DNA from: Blepharisma stoltei
Taxonomy: Eukaryota; Ciliophora; Heterotrichea; Heterotrichida; Blepharismidae
NCBI GenBank assembly: GCA_914767885.1
Contig: CAJZBQ010000027.1
Location: 434,001-498,000, forward strand
DNA length: 64,000 nt
Direction of reading: 5' to 3'
Shown here: in pieces, positions 52,025 to 64,000 of the stretch
Layout of the letters: each line of letters begins with the position of its first letter
Position numbering within the stretch: the stretch's first letter is position 1
Notes under the pieces: model-generated
Databases searched by the model: none
The model's input: the letters and a program-made list of their open reading frames with translations, nothing else
Told to the model about the DNA's origin: nothing
Program-made: the position numbers and the translations under genes

Positions 52025-54398
52025 ATGGTAAAAGATATACAGAGTTTAATTGGTTTCCTCAAAAAAAGAAATGATAGAAAAATTTTGCCCAAAATCCAAG
52101 AAGACACTGAAAGGCGTCATCTTTTCAATCTGGATTCCCAAAAATTTTCTGAAGAAGATATATCTAAGCCTGCTACAATATCTACTGATCCTAATGAGAC
52201 ATTTAAAAATCCAAATGAACTTCCTCCTTTAAAATATAAAGAAGTCTGGCAAAGAGCGAAGAGAAAGCTTATTATGAGTATTAGAATAAAAAGGTTACTT
52301 AAAGATAAAGAAATTTATGGACCTTCTAGTGCACTTTTTATGGGGCGTGATGAACAGGTGGAAGCAGGGGATGCTTACTTTAGGAAAAAAGCATGCCTAA
52401 TTTTGTCACATGAAGGTACAAGTCTGTCTGAGGAATCGCTTCCAAAGGCACATATTATTTTATTTAGACAAAAGCTCATTTATATTGATTTTTCATTGAT
52501 TGATTTGCTCTTTTAATGCTCGATATAAAACAGCGTATTTTTAATTCAAGGCTCATTTCTAATTAAAATACGCTTGAGCCCTTCCAAAGGGTATTATACA
52601 TCCTGGCAGCAAATGCAAAGCATGCTGGGATATTTTTGTAGGAATAATTTTATTGTACACGGCAATAACTACCCCATTTGTATTAGCATTTGTTACAACC
52701 TCAGATTTTGATTTTTGATTCTGGATGGACTTTTTTATTGATCTTTCCTTTTTGTCTGACACAATAGTACAGCTTAATACAGCTTTTTATTCAAAAGAAG
52801 GAAAACTTATGTACACAAGGAAACAAATTTTTTGAAATTATTTAAAAGGGTGGCTAATCATCGATGTTTTAGCATCAATTCCGCTCGGGATGATTGAAGC
52901 TTTAGTTTCAGTAGGATATCCAGGTGGTATCAATCATTTTATCAAATTTTTTAGGCTAAAATCATTGCCAAGGCTGTTTCGGCTGTCAAAGCTGACTAAA
53001 TTTATGAAAAATAAGGAAGCAGCGAGCTATATAGAAAACATTCAAGGCGCTTTTAGCATAAACTACACGGCTATGAGGATGATAAGTGCTATTTCTGCCA
53101 TAATTATATGCCTTCATATAGTGGCATGCTTATGATTTTATACTGCAAAAGCAGATGATTTTTCGACTGACACATGGGTGTTCAGATACCATTATTTGGA
53201 TAACGATATATGAACTCTCTACCTTACTTGTATATATTGAGGCACGGCTACTTTAGCAACGGTTGGCTATGGCGATATAGCTCCTTATTCAAATTCAGAA
53301 AAATTTTTAGCTATGTTTTGGATGGTATGTGGGGTCTATTTTCTATCCTTTACAATTAGTTCTTTATCTACAATGCTTACCAAACAAGATCTTAAAAAAA
53401 ATATAGTAGACTACAGGCTATCAGTTGCTGATGAATTTGTCAAAGAAGCAAGAATATCGGGAGAAATCAAGAAAAAAATGCAAAAAACTATAAGACAATT
53501 CACTGAGAAAAATGGATTTACATTTGATGAAAAAGAAGAACTTATTAATGAGCTCCCAAAGCATTTGCGATATGAAATCGCAATGAATATGCATCATGGT
53601 GCTATTCGTTTATTTTCGTTTTTTACGCTAAAAGACTATTCATTTATTGCGAGTATAGTTCCCTATTTACAGCCCTTATTAGTAGATGTTAATGAAATTA
53701 TCTGCAATGTAGGTGAGGCTCCTCAGAATATTTATTTTATTGTTAATGGTAAAGTAAGCTACATAAAAGACAAAGAAGGAATAGTCTATCGCACACTCCA
53801 ACAAGGTCATTATTTTGGCGATATTGAACTTGTTAAGAAGGTCGCGAGAAAATACAAAATTGTTGCAAGCACTGATACATTTTTACTAATCATGGGCAAA
53901 AAAACAATAGAAAAAATCCAACTTGAATTTCCAACTGTTTGGAAAGAAATCGGGATGATTGCTGAAGAAAGGGACAGAAAAATCAAAAAAGCTTTAGCTG
54001 AAACGTTAGCTTTATATAAAGCAAATAAAGCGGGGAAAATCCAAGACCTAAAAGCGGATGAGTTTAGGGAGCTTATTAATCAAGAAATCGGTGAAGAAAA
54101 TTGTGAGACTGAAGACGAAGAAGGAAATTTTAAATTTTCTATAAGAATGAGGAATAAAGAAATTTTGAAGGTAAAAAAACAAATAAATAAAAATACAGAA
54201 TGCTTAGAAAGAATTGAGCAGCTAATGGAGAAAATAATGCAAAAACAAAAAAAAATCCCGATATTGCCTTCTCCACCTGTGAATTATATAAGGAGGTCGC
54301 TTAGAGGAAGCCTGCCTCAAATTAATATAGGATCTATTTCAAGAAATCCTTTAATGGAGACGTCACCGAGCAATTTAACTGAAGACACTGCATCTTAG
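52025..54398 (+). CDS. Voltage-gated cyclic-nucleotide-type K+ channel
   Basis: 761 aa after removal of an 88-bp IES (2286 nt in frame). The cytoplasmic N-terminus runs to about 165; excision then gives RQKLIYAWALPKGIIHPGSK leading into S1 (WDIFVGIILLYTAITTPFVL). S2/S3 follow, then S4 (about 275-297, FFRLKSLPRLFRLSKLTK, basic residue every third or fourth position), S5 (AISAIIICLHIVACL), pore with filter TLATVGYGDI (about 382-391) and S6 (FWMVCGVYFLSFTIS). Next come a C-linker and a CNBD fold (about 490-600, QNIYFIVNGKVSYI, YFGDIELV). GYGD indicates K+ selectivity. The CNBD lacks the phosphate-binding Arg, so it may be ligand-independent as in EAG channels. Ciliates use many such channels to shape ciliary membrane potential. 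At least six TGA = Trp. Confidence 0.92.
52481..52570. mobile_element. Short IES, 88 bp, before S1 of the channel
   Basis: TA 52481-52482 to TA 52569-52570. Retention gives TAA; removal gives an uninterrupted 761-codon frame. Confidence 0.75.
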
Positions 54399-54480
54399 TG
54401 CCTTTTTTGATTGTTGTCATAATAATTTCATTCACTTAAATTTATAATAAACTGCATTATAAATTAAATTCTAGTTTTCT

Positions 54481-55602
54481 TTATAAGTTTTCCTTATTTG
54501 GATTCATCCAAGGATCTTCTAAAATTTGTTGGCATGTTGGCCTTTTATAAGGATCTATCTGAATCATTCTTTTAATTAACAATCTTGCTTGAGGAGCTAC
54601 AACAGTGGGAATTTCAAAGCTGCCTATCAATATTTTTCTGTATACTTCTCTATCAGAATTCCCTGCAAAAGGGAAAACACCTGACAGCATCACAAATAAT
54701 AGCACTCCTAACGCCCATACATCAGCGGGGCCACCAAAATATTCGCGCTTGCTTACGATTTCAGGAGCCATATAACTTGGTGTTCCGCAAAACATTTTGA
54801 TTTTTTCATCAAAAACATTTGTCGAAAATCCAAAATCAATTAATTTTATGCTTTTGGCTCCATCAAGTAGAATATTTTCAAGCTTGATATCTCTGTGAAT
54901 AATTTTTAAATTATGGCAATAATTTACAGCTCTGACAACTTGAGTAAATAGCTGCCTAGCTTCATCTTCTGGGATTTGACGGTTAGTTTTTCGCTTGATA
55001 TAGCTATGCAAAGATAAGCCATCTATATGCTCCATAACAATGTGAATATGCTTTGGAGAATCTATTGCTTCTTTAATTCCAATAATATTTGGATGCTTAA
55101 GGTTTTGCATAATTTTTATTTCGTTTCTTACATTTTTGCGCTTTTGAGGATCAGATATTTTGGTCTTTTCATATGTTTTTACCGCGAATCTGTTTTTCGT
55201 TAGATTGCTATATGAATCCCGCACTACGGCATAAGATCCGCAACCAATAATAGAACCAATCGTGTAATCGCTAGTAGAGCCAGAATAGATGCTATCTTTT
55301 TCTTCTGTCAAGGGCCTAGGAGAGGTTAAAACCATAGGAGTTTTTGACCTCATAATTATTTTCTTTTCAGTAAGTTTTGTGGGCAAATTTGATGCATTTC
55401 TTTTTAGTCTATTCACTATCGGAGCTTCTGCTTTATAATTCGTTAAAGGGTTGATATATGCGGTTTCTGTATTTTTTATGTTAGAAAGAGGAGTTTTTGT
55501 GCGAAAAGCTAATAAGTTATTAGTAAATGTATTCTTTGCAGTAGGAGTAGTATTGAGTCTGCGTGGATATCTCTGCACTATTAACGGACTTTTGGATGAC
55601 AT
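54481..55602 (-). CDS. Ser/Thr protein kinase, CAMK/SNF1-like
   Basis: 373 aa, uninterrupted. N-terminal 110 residues disordered, Thr/Ser/Pro-rich. Kinase domain about 113-368: glycine loop IGCGSYAVV (119-127), catalytic Lys in FAVKTYEK (K142), HRDIKLEN (236-243), DFGFS (256-260), SYMAPEIVS, and DVWALGVLLFVMLSG. The activation segment and HRDIKLEN with a CGTPSYMAPE stretch fit the CAMKL/MARK-SNF1 branch. All catalytic residues present, so active. No regulatory C-terminus. Confidence 0.92.
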   Translation of the reverse strand: MSSKSPLIVQRYPRRLNTTPTAKNTFTNNLLAFRTKTPLSNIKNTETAYINPLTNYKAEAPIVNRLKRNASNLPTKLTEKKIIMRSKTPMVLTSPRPLTEEKDSIYSGSTSDYTIGSIIGCGSYAVVRDSYSNLTKNRFAVKTYEKTKISDPQKRKNVRNEIKIMQNLKHPNIIGIKEAIDSPKHIHIVMEHIDGLSLHSYIKRKTNRQIPEDEARQLFTQVVRAVNYCHNLKIIHRDIKLENILLDGAKSIKLIDFGFSTNVFDEKIKMFCGTPSYMAPEIVSKREYFGGPADVWALGVLLFVMLSGVFPFAGNSDREVYRKILIGSFEIPTVVAPQARLLIKRMIQIDPYKRPTCQQILEDPWMNPNKENL

Positions 55603-55747
55603 TTCTTGTATTTAGTATGATAATAGTAGTAATTTAATTCCAATCATTTATTTTCTTCAGTAATTTATTATAAGTTTACGAGAGTAAGCATAAATAAAGT
55701 AGAATTTCTATTAAATTATTTTATCTTGAGATTTAATCCCATATTTA

Positions 55748-58577
55748 ATGGAAAAAGGAAACCCCTTTGCAGATAATGTTTCCTTATCTCCAGAACTCCG
55801 GCAATATTTTGAATGAGCTTACAGCAAAAACATAAGATGGCCTAAGCTTGAATATCCTGCGATTTTCCCTCCTGGCTACAAAGGTACAAGAGCTGCAGAA
55901 GATATAGGGCCTTCCTATAGATGGCGCGCAATGCGCCATCACCGAGCCATGTCGGGAGAGGGTTCCACACGAGGAATGGTTCTACGTGTGGAACCCTCTT
56001 TTTGACCTGTGAGAAAACTACTTTCCACGAGCCAAAAAGAGGGTTCCACACGTAGAACCATTCCTCGTGTGGAACCCTCTCCCGACATGGCCCGGTGATG
56101 GCGCATTGTTCGCCATCTATAGGAAGGCCCTATATCCATCCAGGCGAAACCATAATTTCTGTACCAAGTGACTGTATTTTTTCTGCTAACCTTGCCAAAC
56201 GAAGTATAGTATATGAAAAAATATCAGAATTATCAGACCCATTTAAGCCATATGAAGGATATTTCGATGAACTTCTTTTAGTCTCATTTCTGATTTGAGA
56301 AAAATTTAAAGGAGAATCATCAGAGTGGCATTTTTTTATTCAAGCTCAGCCAACTGATGCCAAAGTCCTTCAAGATTGGCCAATTGCAGACATTAAAGAG
56401 CTGCAAGATATAGACTTAGAATATGATAGTGAGAGATCAAACTATTTATTAAATTATTTATACACAACCTGAGAAGGAGATCTTAACTCCCCCCCCCCCC
56501 TCCGTGAGCGAACAAAACCATTAGAAAAATCGCCATTTTTTGACCAAAAACCCACCCTCCGTGAGTGAACAAAAATTTTTTTTAATAGAAAAAATTTTAA
56601 TGGAAAAAAATTTTGATATATAAGTGATAATTAGTATAATGAAATCTAGAGCTAATTCTGTTTAATTTTAAACAAATTGCGTTTTAAAACATAAATTTTG
56701 CAAATTAAATTAATATTTGCTTCCCAATTTTTGCAAATTAGGATTTTTTTAAATTTCGAAAAAAATATTTTTTATAAAATTTTATATATAAAATTTTTTT
56801 TAAAAAAAATTAACCCCCCTCCGTGAGCGAACAAAATTTTTTTGTTCGCTCACGGAGGGGGGGGGGGGAGTAAGAGAACTCTTATTTTTACTGATGAAAT
56901 GCTGACCTTTGAAAATTTTCTTTGGGGGTGAAGGCTATTGCTAACACGCACATTTGGCAAATTAGTCCCTAGTATATCATTTGTTCCAATAGCAGAATTT
57001 CTAAACCATAATCTTATTGAAACTCATTACTACTATCTCTCCAACTCAGAAGAGCCAGACTATAGTGCTAGAGTCTATAATATTGAAGACTATGAAGATT
57101 ATGATGACCCAATTTATGAAAGAATTGCCACATCAGAAATTTCGTTTAAACTAATCGCAACCATTTATAAAGACTCTCTTCTAAATATTTCTCAGGCCTG
57201 CCAAGAAAAGCTTGAAAAAATAATTGAAATAGCTGAATCAAAAGATTTAGATAGGGAAAATGCAAAAAAAATAAAAATGGATTGGAAGCCTCCTATTTCA
57301 GCGACAATTGAAGATTCTAGTAAAAGCGTGGTAATCAAAGCAGGACTAGAGGAATTTTATGTAAAAGGATCAGAAGTGTACATGAGCTATGGGAGATATT
57401 CAAACAGGCAGCTATTGACAGTTTATGGGTTTTCTTTGAAAAATATAAAGTATAATTATGCAACTTTAAAAATAAAAATTGAGGATCTTGCTAGTGATCC
57501 TAGAATGCAAGATTACATTATTGAAAATGGCTTTGACGATGTATATGCTTTTAAACTCTATAACAGTATAATCCCCATCGGACTTTTCACTGTTATAAGA
57601 GCATTTAAATGAAGAAAAAACATGTGGCCAGAGGCTTTTTTGCAACCTACTTACATTAAAAATGAATTGGAAATCCTTTCTGATTCGAAAAAGTTTATAA
57701 AAGAGTATTTGGATGATTTTCCGACGACATTGGGTGAAGATTTAAATTTATTGGAACAAGATTTATCCATAAATAAATACTTCGCTGTAGTCTACAGAAG
57801 CGAAATAAAGAAAATCCTTCACAACCAGATTTCCATTGTTACAACCCTTCATGAAGCGGTTTCATTTATTAATAAGGGCAAAAGTCTTCAGGATTATTTA
57901 AATCTTGTTAAGACTTCTGAAAACTTCTTACTCCCCCCCTTTAAATTGGAACTAAAAATTTTGTTCCAATTTTAAAGGTGTTAAGAATTGTTTTAAAAAA
58001 AATATCAATATAAAATTTTTTATAAAAAAAAAAAAAATTTAAAAATAAATAATTTCAAAAAACTTATCGAGTTAGATTAATAAATTTGTGTAATAAAATG
58101 CTATTTACTCTTTATCCTTTAAAACAAAGCAAGATATAACTAAATTTTCATTATTAGTTAATACACCACTATTAATTGGCATCAAAATTATTTGCACAAA
58201 AATTATAATTTTTATTGATAAAATAAAATTAAAAAAAAAAATTAATTGTTTTTTTTAAATTTAGCAATTAAGGATAATAAATTTATTTAAATAAGATGCT
58301 CTTTATACTTTCTTCTTTAAACAAGAGCAAGATATAACTAAATTTTTAATTTTAGTTAAGAAGAAACATTTAACTTATATCAAAACATTTTAGATAAAAA
58401 TTATATGTAATTTTTTATTATAAAATAAATTTTGTTCCAATTTAAAGGGGTTAATTTACCAAAAAAAGTGGAAATTTTACCTATATTTTGTCCCAATTTA
58501 AAGGGGGGGGGGAGTTAGAAATCCCATCTTGCTATCCCTCAATAGAAAATTATTTAACGAATTTAAATCTCCTCTAA
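55748..58577 (+). CDS. SET-domain methyltransferase (SETD3/LSMT type), three large IESs
   Basis: 541 aa after removing 230, 387 and 587 bp; the sum is exactly in frame. N-terminal half-SET with HPGETIISVPSDCIFSANLA (made by excision), inserted iSET helices, then SISFVPIAEFLNHN (about 200-212, catalytic NH motif) and VYMSYGRYSNRQLLTVYGF (about 335-353), the SAM/aromatic cap of LSMT-like enzymes. It is followed by a helical Rubisco-LSMT substrate-binding-type region (about 390-525). The family methylates His or Lys on proteins such as actin or translation factors; substrate unknown here. Four or more TGA = Trp (YFEWAYSKN, LIWEKF, LWGWRL, FKWRKN). The stop codon itself coincides with a further MITE. 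Confidence 0.9.
55903..56134. mobile_element. Large foldback IES (about 230-bp palindrome) in SET gene
   Basis: Arms of about 100 bp are near-perfect reverse complements around a spacer of about 28 bp (about 55997-56024). Tips are TATAGGGCCTTCCTATAG and CTATAGGAAGGCCCTATA. Each arm itself contains smaller hairpins: GATGGCGC-GCAAT-GCGCCATC, and GAGGGTTCCACACG with CGTGTGGAACCCTC. It is much GC-richer than the host gene. Removal TA to TA (230 bp) joins RAAED to IHPGETIISVP. Confidence 0.9.
56484..56872 (+). mobile_element. MITE-IES (main family), most intact copy
   Basis: 388-bp copy. Left TA-ACTCCCCCCCCCCCTCCG, inner repeat CCACCCTCCGTGAGTGAACA, right GTTCGCTCACGGAGG(G)n-AG-TAA. 387 bp removed, joining TTWEGDL to KRTLIFTDE. 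One of the few copies in sense orientation. Confidence 0.92.
57929..58517. mobile_element. Second MITE family as IES, with internal duplication
   Basis: Ends TA-CTCCCCCCCTTTAAATTGG and CCAATTTAAAGG(G)n-AG-TTA are inverted repeats unlike the CCGTGAGCG ends of the main MITE but share the outer CTCCCC. Inside, a block of about 145 bp occurs twice (about 58090-58235 and 58290-58430), each with GCAAGATATAACTAAATTTT. 587 bp removed, joining KTSENF to LEIPSCYPSIEN. Confidence 0.8.
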
Positions 58578-58875
58578 CTCAGCTACCCCATATGACAAAA
58601 ACATTTTGCCCGCTCACAAAGGGGGTTAATTTTTTTGTTTTAATTTCATATATAAATTTTATAAAAAATTATATTTTCATAATTGTAAATTTATGTTTAA
58701 AATCCAAAATTTAACATGTTTGCACTCTAAAGCATAAATTTTACAAATTCTGACTTATATATCGATTTTTTTTCTGTAAAAAATTTTGTTCTCTTATGGA
58801 GGTGGTTTTTACCAAAAAAATCTCGATTTTTTCCAATGCTTTCGTTCGCTCAAAAAGGAAGGGAAGCAGAGAGTA
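58575..58875 (-). mobile_element. MITE (main family) overlapping the SET stop codon
   Basis: Left TA-ACTCAGCTACCCC, right AAGCAGAGAG-TA. The first TA is the T-A of the TAA stop; after excision the next base is again A, so TAA is preserved. Confidence 0.7.
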
Positions 58876-58916
58876 AGCATTTTTCAAAATATAAATTTAT
58901 AACCTAAACTACCAAA

Positions 58917-61098
<2,182 letters not shown>

Positions 61099-61595
61099 TG
61101 TTGATTAATAAATTACTGGTAAATAAGCGGTTAAGCTTATAAATCTCGAATTATTTATTTTTTAGTCTCCAAATTAGCTAATTATTGTGATTTATTATTA
61201 GATACGCAGAGGAAAACAAAATTTATAATTTTTTTAGAAGAAAAAATTAGGGAATTTTAAGAGAGGTGAGTCTAAGGGATATTTTTATGTAGCTGAAAGT
61301 TTGAGGAGATCATGGTGAGGTAAAATGGGAGTTATAAATCAAAAAATACAAGAGTTTAAATAAGAGAAATTGGTTCCCTTGGGGTGACTTAATTAAATTA
61401 ATGATTTATTCTTGAGATAACTCTTTAATAATTCATTAAACCCTTTAACTCTTTTACCCATCCCTTGCTTTTTGACAACTCTCTTAGATTTGAGTTATCA
61501 GCGAGCTATCTTTCTCTATCAGAGAAAAAATTATTAAGTTATGATTATTCAACACATTTTTATTATCTCTTATAGCATAATTAAATGATAAAAAA
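61099..61595. other. Convergent intergenic region
   Basis: About 500 bp of AT-rich DNA between two stop codons. GAGTTTAAATAAGAGAA and similar Pu-rich tracts only; no repeat family or RNA gene recognised. Confidence 0.4.
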
Positions 61596-64000
61596 TTATT
61601 CAGCATTTTCATGCTCATCCTCTACAGGAGTCCTCGTCTCTTCAGTCTCACTTTTTCTTCTTAAATTATCTCCAGTATAAGGTGGAAGAGCTTTTCTTTC
61701 ATAAATATCACTCCAATTAATATCTCTAAAAAAATCATGATTTTTTATTTCTTCAATAGCAGGCCTCTTATCAGAGTTGTTATTCATCAGCATATGAATT
61801 AGACTTCTTGCATCTTGTGTAATAAAATGCGGATATCTTATAACTCCAGATTTAATTTTTTTGTGCCAAGATGCTAGATCTTCAGAGTAAAAAGGAAGAA
61901 ATCCTGCTAGCAAAGTAAATAAGCAAACTCCCAAAGAATAAATATCGACTTGCTTATAAGCTCCGGGGTTTTGGAGTTCTGGAGCAATAATCTTTGGAGG
62001 CTCATTAGGAGATAGTTCTTTTTTTTCAGTAAAATTGAAAACAGAAAGTTTTGCATGCCCATGCATGTCAATTAAAATATTTTCAAGCTTCAAGTCTTTA
62101 TATACAAAATCTAACGAGTGAAGATGCTCAATAGCAAGTAATGTTTCTGCAATATAAAACCTCGCAGCATCCTCAGGCAGAGTTTTTTTGGTTTTTAATA
62201 AATCCATGAGACTTCCATAATTAAACGCTTCTAAAACTAAGTATATGTTTTTAGGTGTTTGAAAAGCCCAATACATATCCATAATAAACGGGTGCCTAAC
62301 TGTCTTAAAAATTTTGCTGCATGAGATGGCGTATTTTATTTGGTCATTCTTTTTTAATGTAATTTTGTCAAGTGATTTTATAATAAACATTTCCCCCGTA
62401 TTTTTTTTTCTAACTAAAAACGATTTTCCATAAGTTTCTGCAGATATTTCATCAATTGTGTCAAAACAGGAAAAATTAATAATTTCTTCAGTGTCTTCTT
62501 CAGTGTTAATTTGTTTGTCATCTTCTTCAAACTGCAAATATCTTGGCTTTATCCTAAACCTTTCTTCATTTTCATCTTCAGACTCTTCAAAGCTGCTCCT
62601 CCTTTTCTTACTTATTTGCAAATATTTTATGGCTTCTAATATTTGGTCAGCTCAAACTCTTGTCATATCAGCAAACTTGCAGTAATATTTCAGGGTATTT
62701 TCTTTAGCTTCAATAATGAAAAAATGCTTATCAGAGTTTTCTTTTTCAGAAAAAATCCTGACATCTTCTATGTCTTTTATTTTTATGCAAAAATCAGGAG
62801 GCTGAGAATCCAAAAATGAAATTCTATGATGGTAATGGTTTAAGTGCCCATCGTTTATATTGAGTACTAGAAAAGCATGTTTATCGTTAATTTGTCAAGG
62901 AGCTGACCAATATACATGCCCGCTGAAGCAAGGAGGCTTTTCAATATTTTCTTTTTTTGAATATTTTAACAATTCTCCTTCACCTGTATATTGGGGAATT
63001 AATTCAATGATTTTTGTTTTTTGAGTTAACTCTAATGCAACTTTTCCATAAGGATCTTCTAAATTAATATCAGCTTTATTTTCTAGCAGTAGTTTAACTA
63101 TTTTTGTGCGCCCTGTCTCGCATGCTAGATGTAACCCTGTTCCTTTATCTTCACTCATCCTATTAATCTGAATCAACGGTGAGTGCAAGAGAGCTTCCAC
63201 ACATGGCAAAAAACCATAATAGCATGCTAATTGCAAAGGAGTTCAGTGGTCATCTGTTTCTAAGTTGCAGCTTGCACCTAAATTCAATAACTCTCGCAAT
63301 AGCTTATGATGTCCATTCAGACATGCAAAATGAATTGGTCTTCATCTATTATTTGAAGGACCATTTATTAGGTCGATTGCGTTCTCTTCTAATAAAAATA
63401 ATGATTTTTCCTTACTCCCCCCTCCGTGAGCGAAACAAAACCATTAGAAAAATCCTTATTTTTTTGCCCAAAAAACCCACCCTACGTGAGTGAACAAAAA
63501 TTTTTTTATGGTAAATAATTTTGATATATAAATGAAAATTAGTATAATGAAATCTGTAGCTAATTCTGTTTAATTTAAAAAAATTGCGTTTTAAAACATA
63601 AATTTTATAAATTAAATTAAATATTGTCTTCTAATTTTTTTGTAAATTAGGAATTTTTTAAATTTCAAAATAAATTTTTCTTTAAAATTTTATACATAAA
63701 TTGTTTTAAAAAAAAATTAACACCCCTCCGTAAGAGAACACGATTTTTTTGTTCGCTCTTAAGGGGGGAGTTAGAATAATTTAATAAAATCTCATGAAGC
63801 TGATCAATATTGCCTTCTTTTGCTGCATCACATAGATTTTCTATTCAAATATTGGTGCTTGCAGGAGTTTGAGGCTCTATTGTGGGGCTTGATGATTCCT
63901 TACTAGGAAGTAATAGACTATGCCCATGCCGCTGCTTGATAGGAACACTGTATCTATAACTCGGATCTCCAATAGGTGTTTTTTCTGAAATCTAATTGGA
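61596..64000 (-). CDS. Ankyrin-PH-pseudokinase protein, 5' end beyond window
   Basis: Runs off the right edge; an in-frame TAG near 63992 probably lies in an intron. Order from the N-terminus: Ser/Pro-rich region; ankyrin repeats (RWRPIHFACLNGHHKLLREL, HWTPLQLACYYGFLPCVEAL, GTGLHLACETGRTKIVKLLL), split by a MITE at 63413-63773; a PH domain (about 62930-62640; HVYWSAPWQINDKHAFLVL, HFFIIEAKENTLKYYCKFAD); then an AGC-like kinase domain (62450-61700). The kinase has the beta-3 Lys (FIIKSLDK) and APE, but HRD is YKD, DFG is VFN (KLSVFNF) and the glycine loop is lost, so it should be catalytically dead. TGA = Trp at several domain positions. Likely a membrane-lipid-binding signalling scaffold. Confidence 0.85.
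63413..63773 (+). mobile_element. MITE-IES (main family) between ankyrin repeats
   Basis: Left TA-CTCCCCCCTCCGTGAGCG, inner repeat CCACCCTACGTGAGTGAACA, right GTTCGCTCTTAAGGGGGGAG-TTA; 359 bp removed, joining HEILLNYSK to EKSLFLLEEN. Antisense to its host. Confidence 0.88.

Overview
The window reads as germline (micronuclear) DNA of a heterotrich ciliate; Blepharisma is the best match I can name. Three observations support this. (1) TGA is read as Trp while TAA and TAG stop: many genes run straight through TGA at positions where the family has Trp. (2) Introns are 15-16 nt, GT...AG (5428-5443, 5968-5982, 38078-38092, 38195-38209, 45044-45058). (3) Genes are broken by AT-rich inserts bounded by TA. 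Removing each insert with one TA copy restores the reading frame and often a family motif. These are internally eliminated sequences (IESs). The genus, and the identity of the main repeat with the Blepharisma MITE family, come from general knowledge and were not searched.

There are about 31 protein genes on both strands and one tRNA. Left part (1-18 kb): a partial coiled-coil gene, a TPR protein, several unknowns, a two-site cyclic-nucleotide-binding protein, a glutaredoxin-like protein without its cysteines, a membrane-anchored bZIP factor broken by a MITE, a short-repeat protein, and a basic protein holding a three-deep nest of transposons. Middle (18-42 kb): a VIT/vWA protein with GLFG repeats and a histone-fold segment, two long coiled-coil genes, a kelch-BTB protein, a Uba4/MOCS3-like enzyme, tRNA-Arg, PCNA, a cathepsin L-like protease, and a SAPS (PP6 regulatory) protein. 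Right part (41-64 kb): phosphoglycerate kinase, an NT-C2 protein, a PB1/pseudo-trypsin/kelch protein, STI1/HOP, a voltage-gated cyclic-nucleotide-type K+ channel, two active protein kinases, a SET methyltransferase, and an ankyrin-PH-pseudokinase running off the edge.

Five classes of inserted DNA overlie these genes: about 16 copies of a 230-390 bp MITE (ends TA-CTCCC...GGGAG-TTA); one copy of a second MITE with different ends; GC-richer SINE-like retroposons with 11-16 bp target duplications; long foldback palindromes; and short unique IESs of about 77-240 bp. Most sit inside coding sequence and split it. Because only TA-bounded DNA appears to be removed, a retroposon whose target duplication lacks TA should leave an in-frame scar in the somatic gene; two genes here are predicted to do so.

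For interrupted genes the coordinates give the whole germline span. The pieces to remove are listed in the text and as separate features. For most complete genes I checked that the spliced and excised length is a multiple of three.
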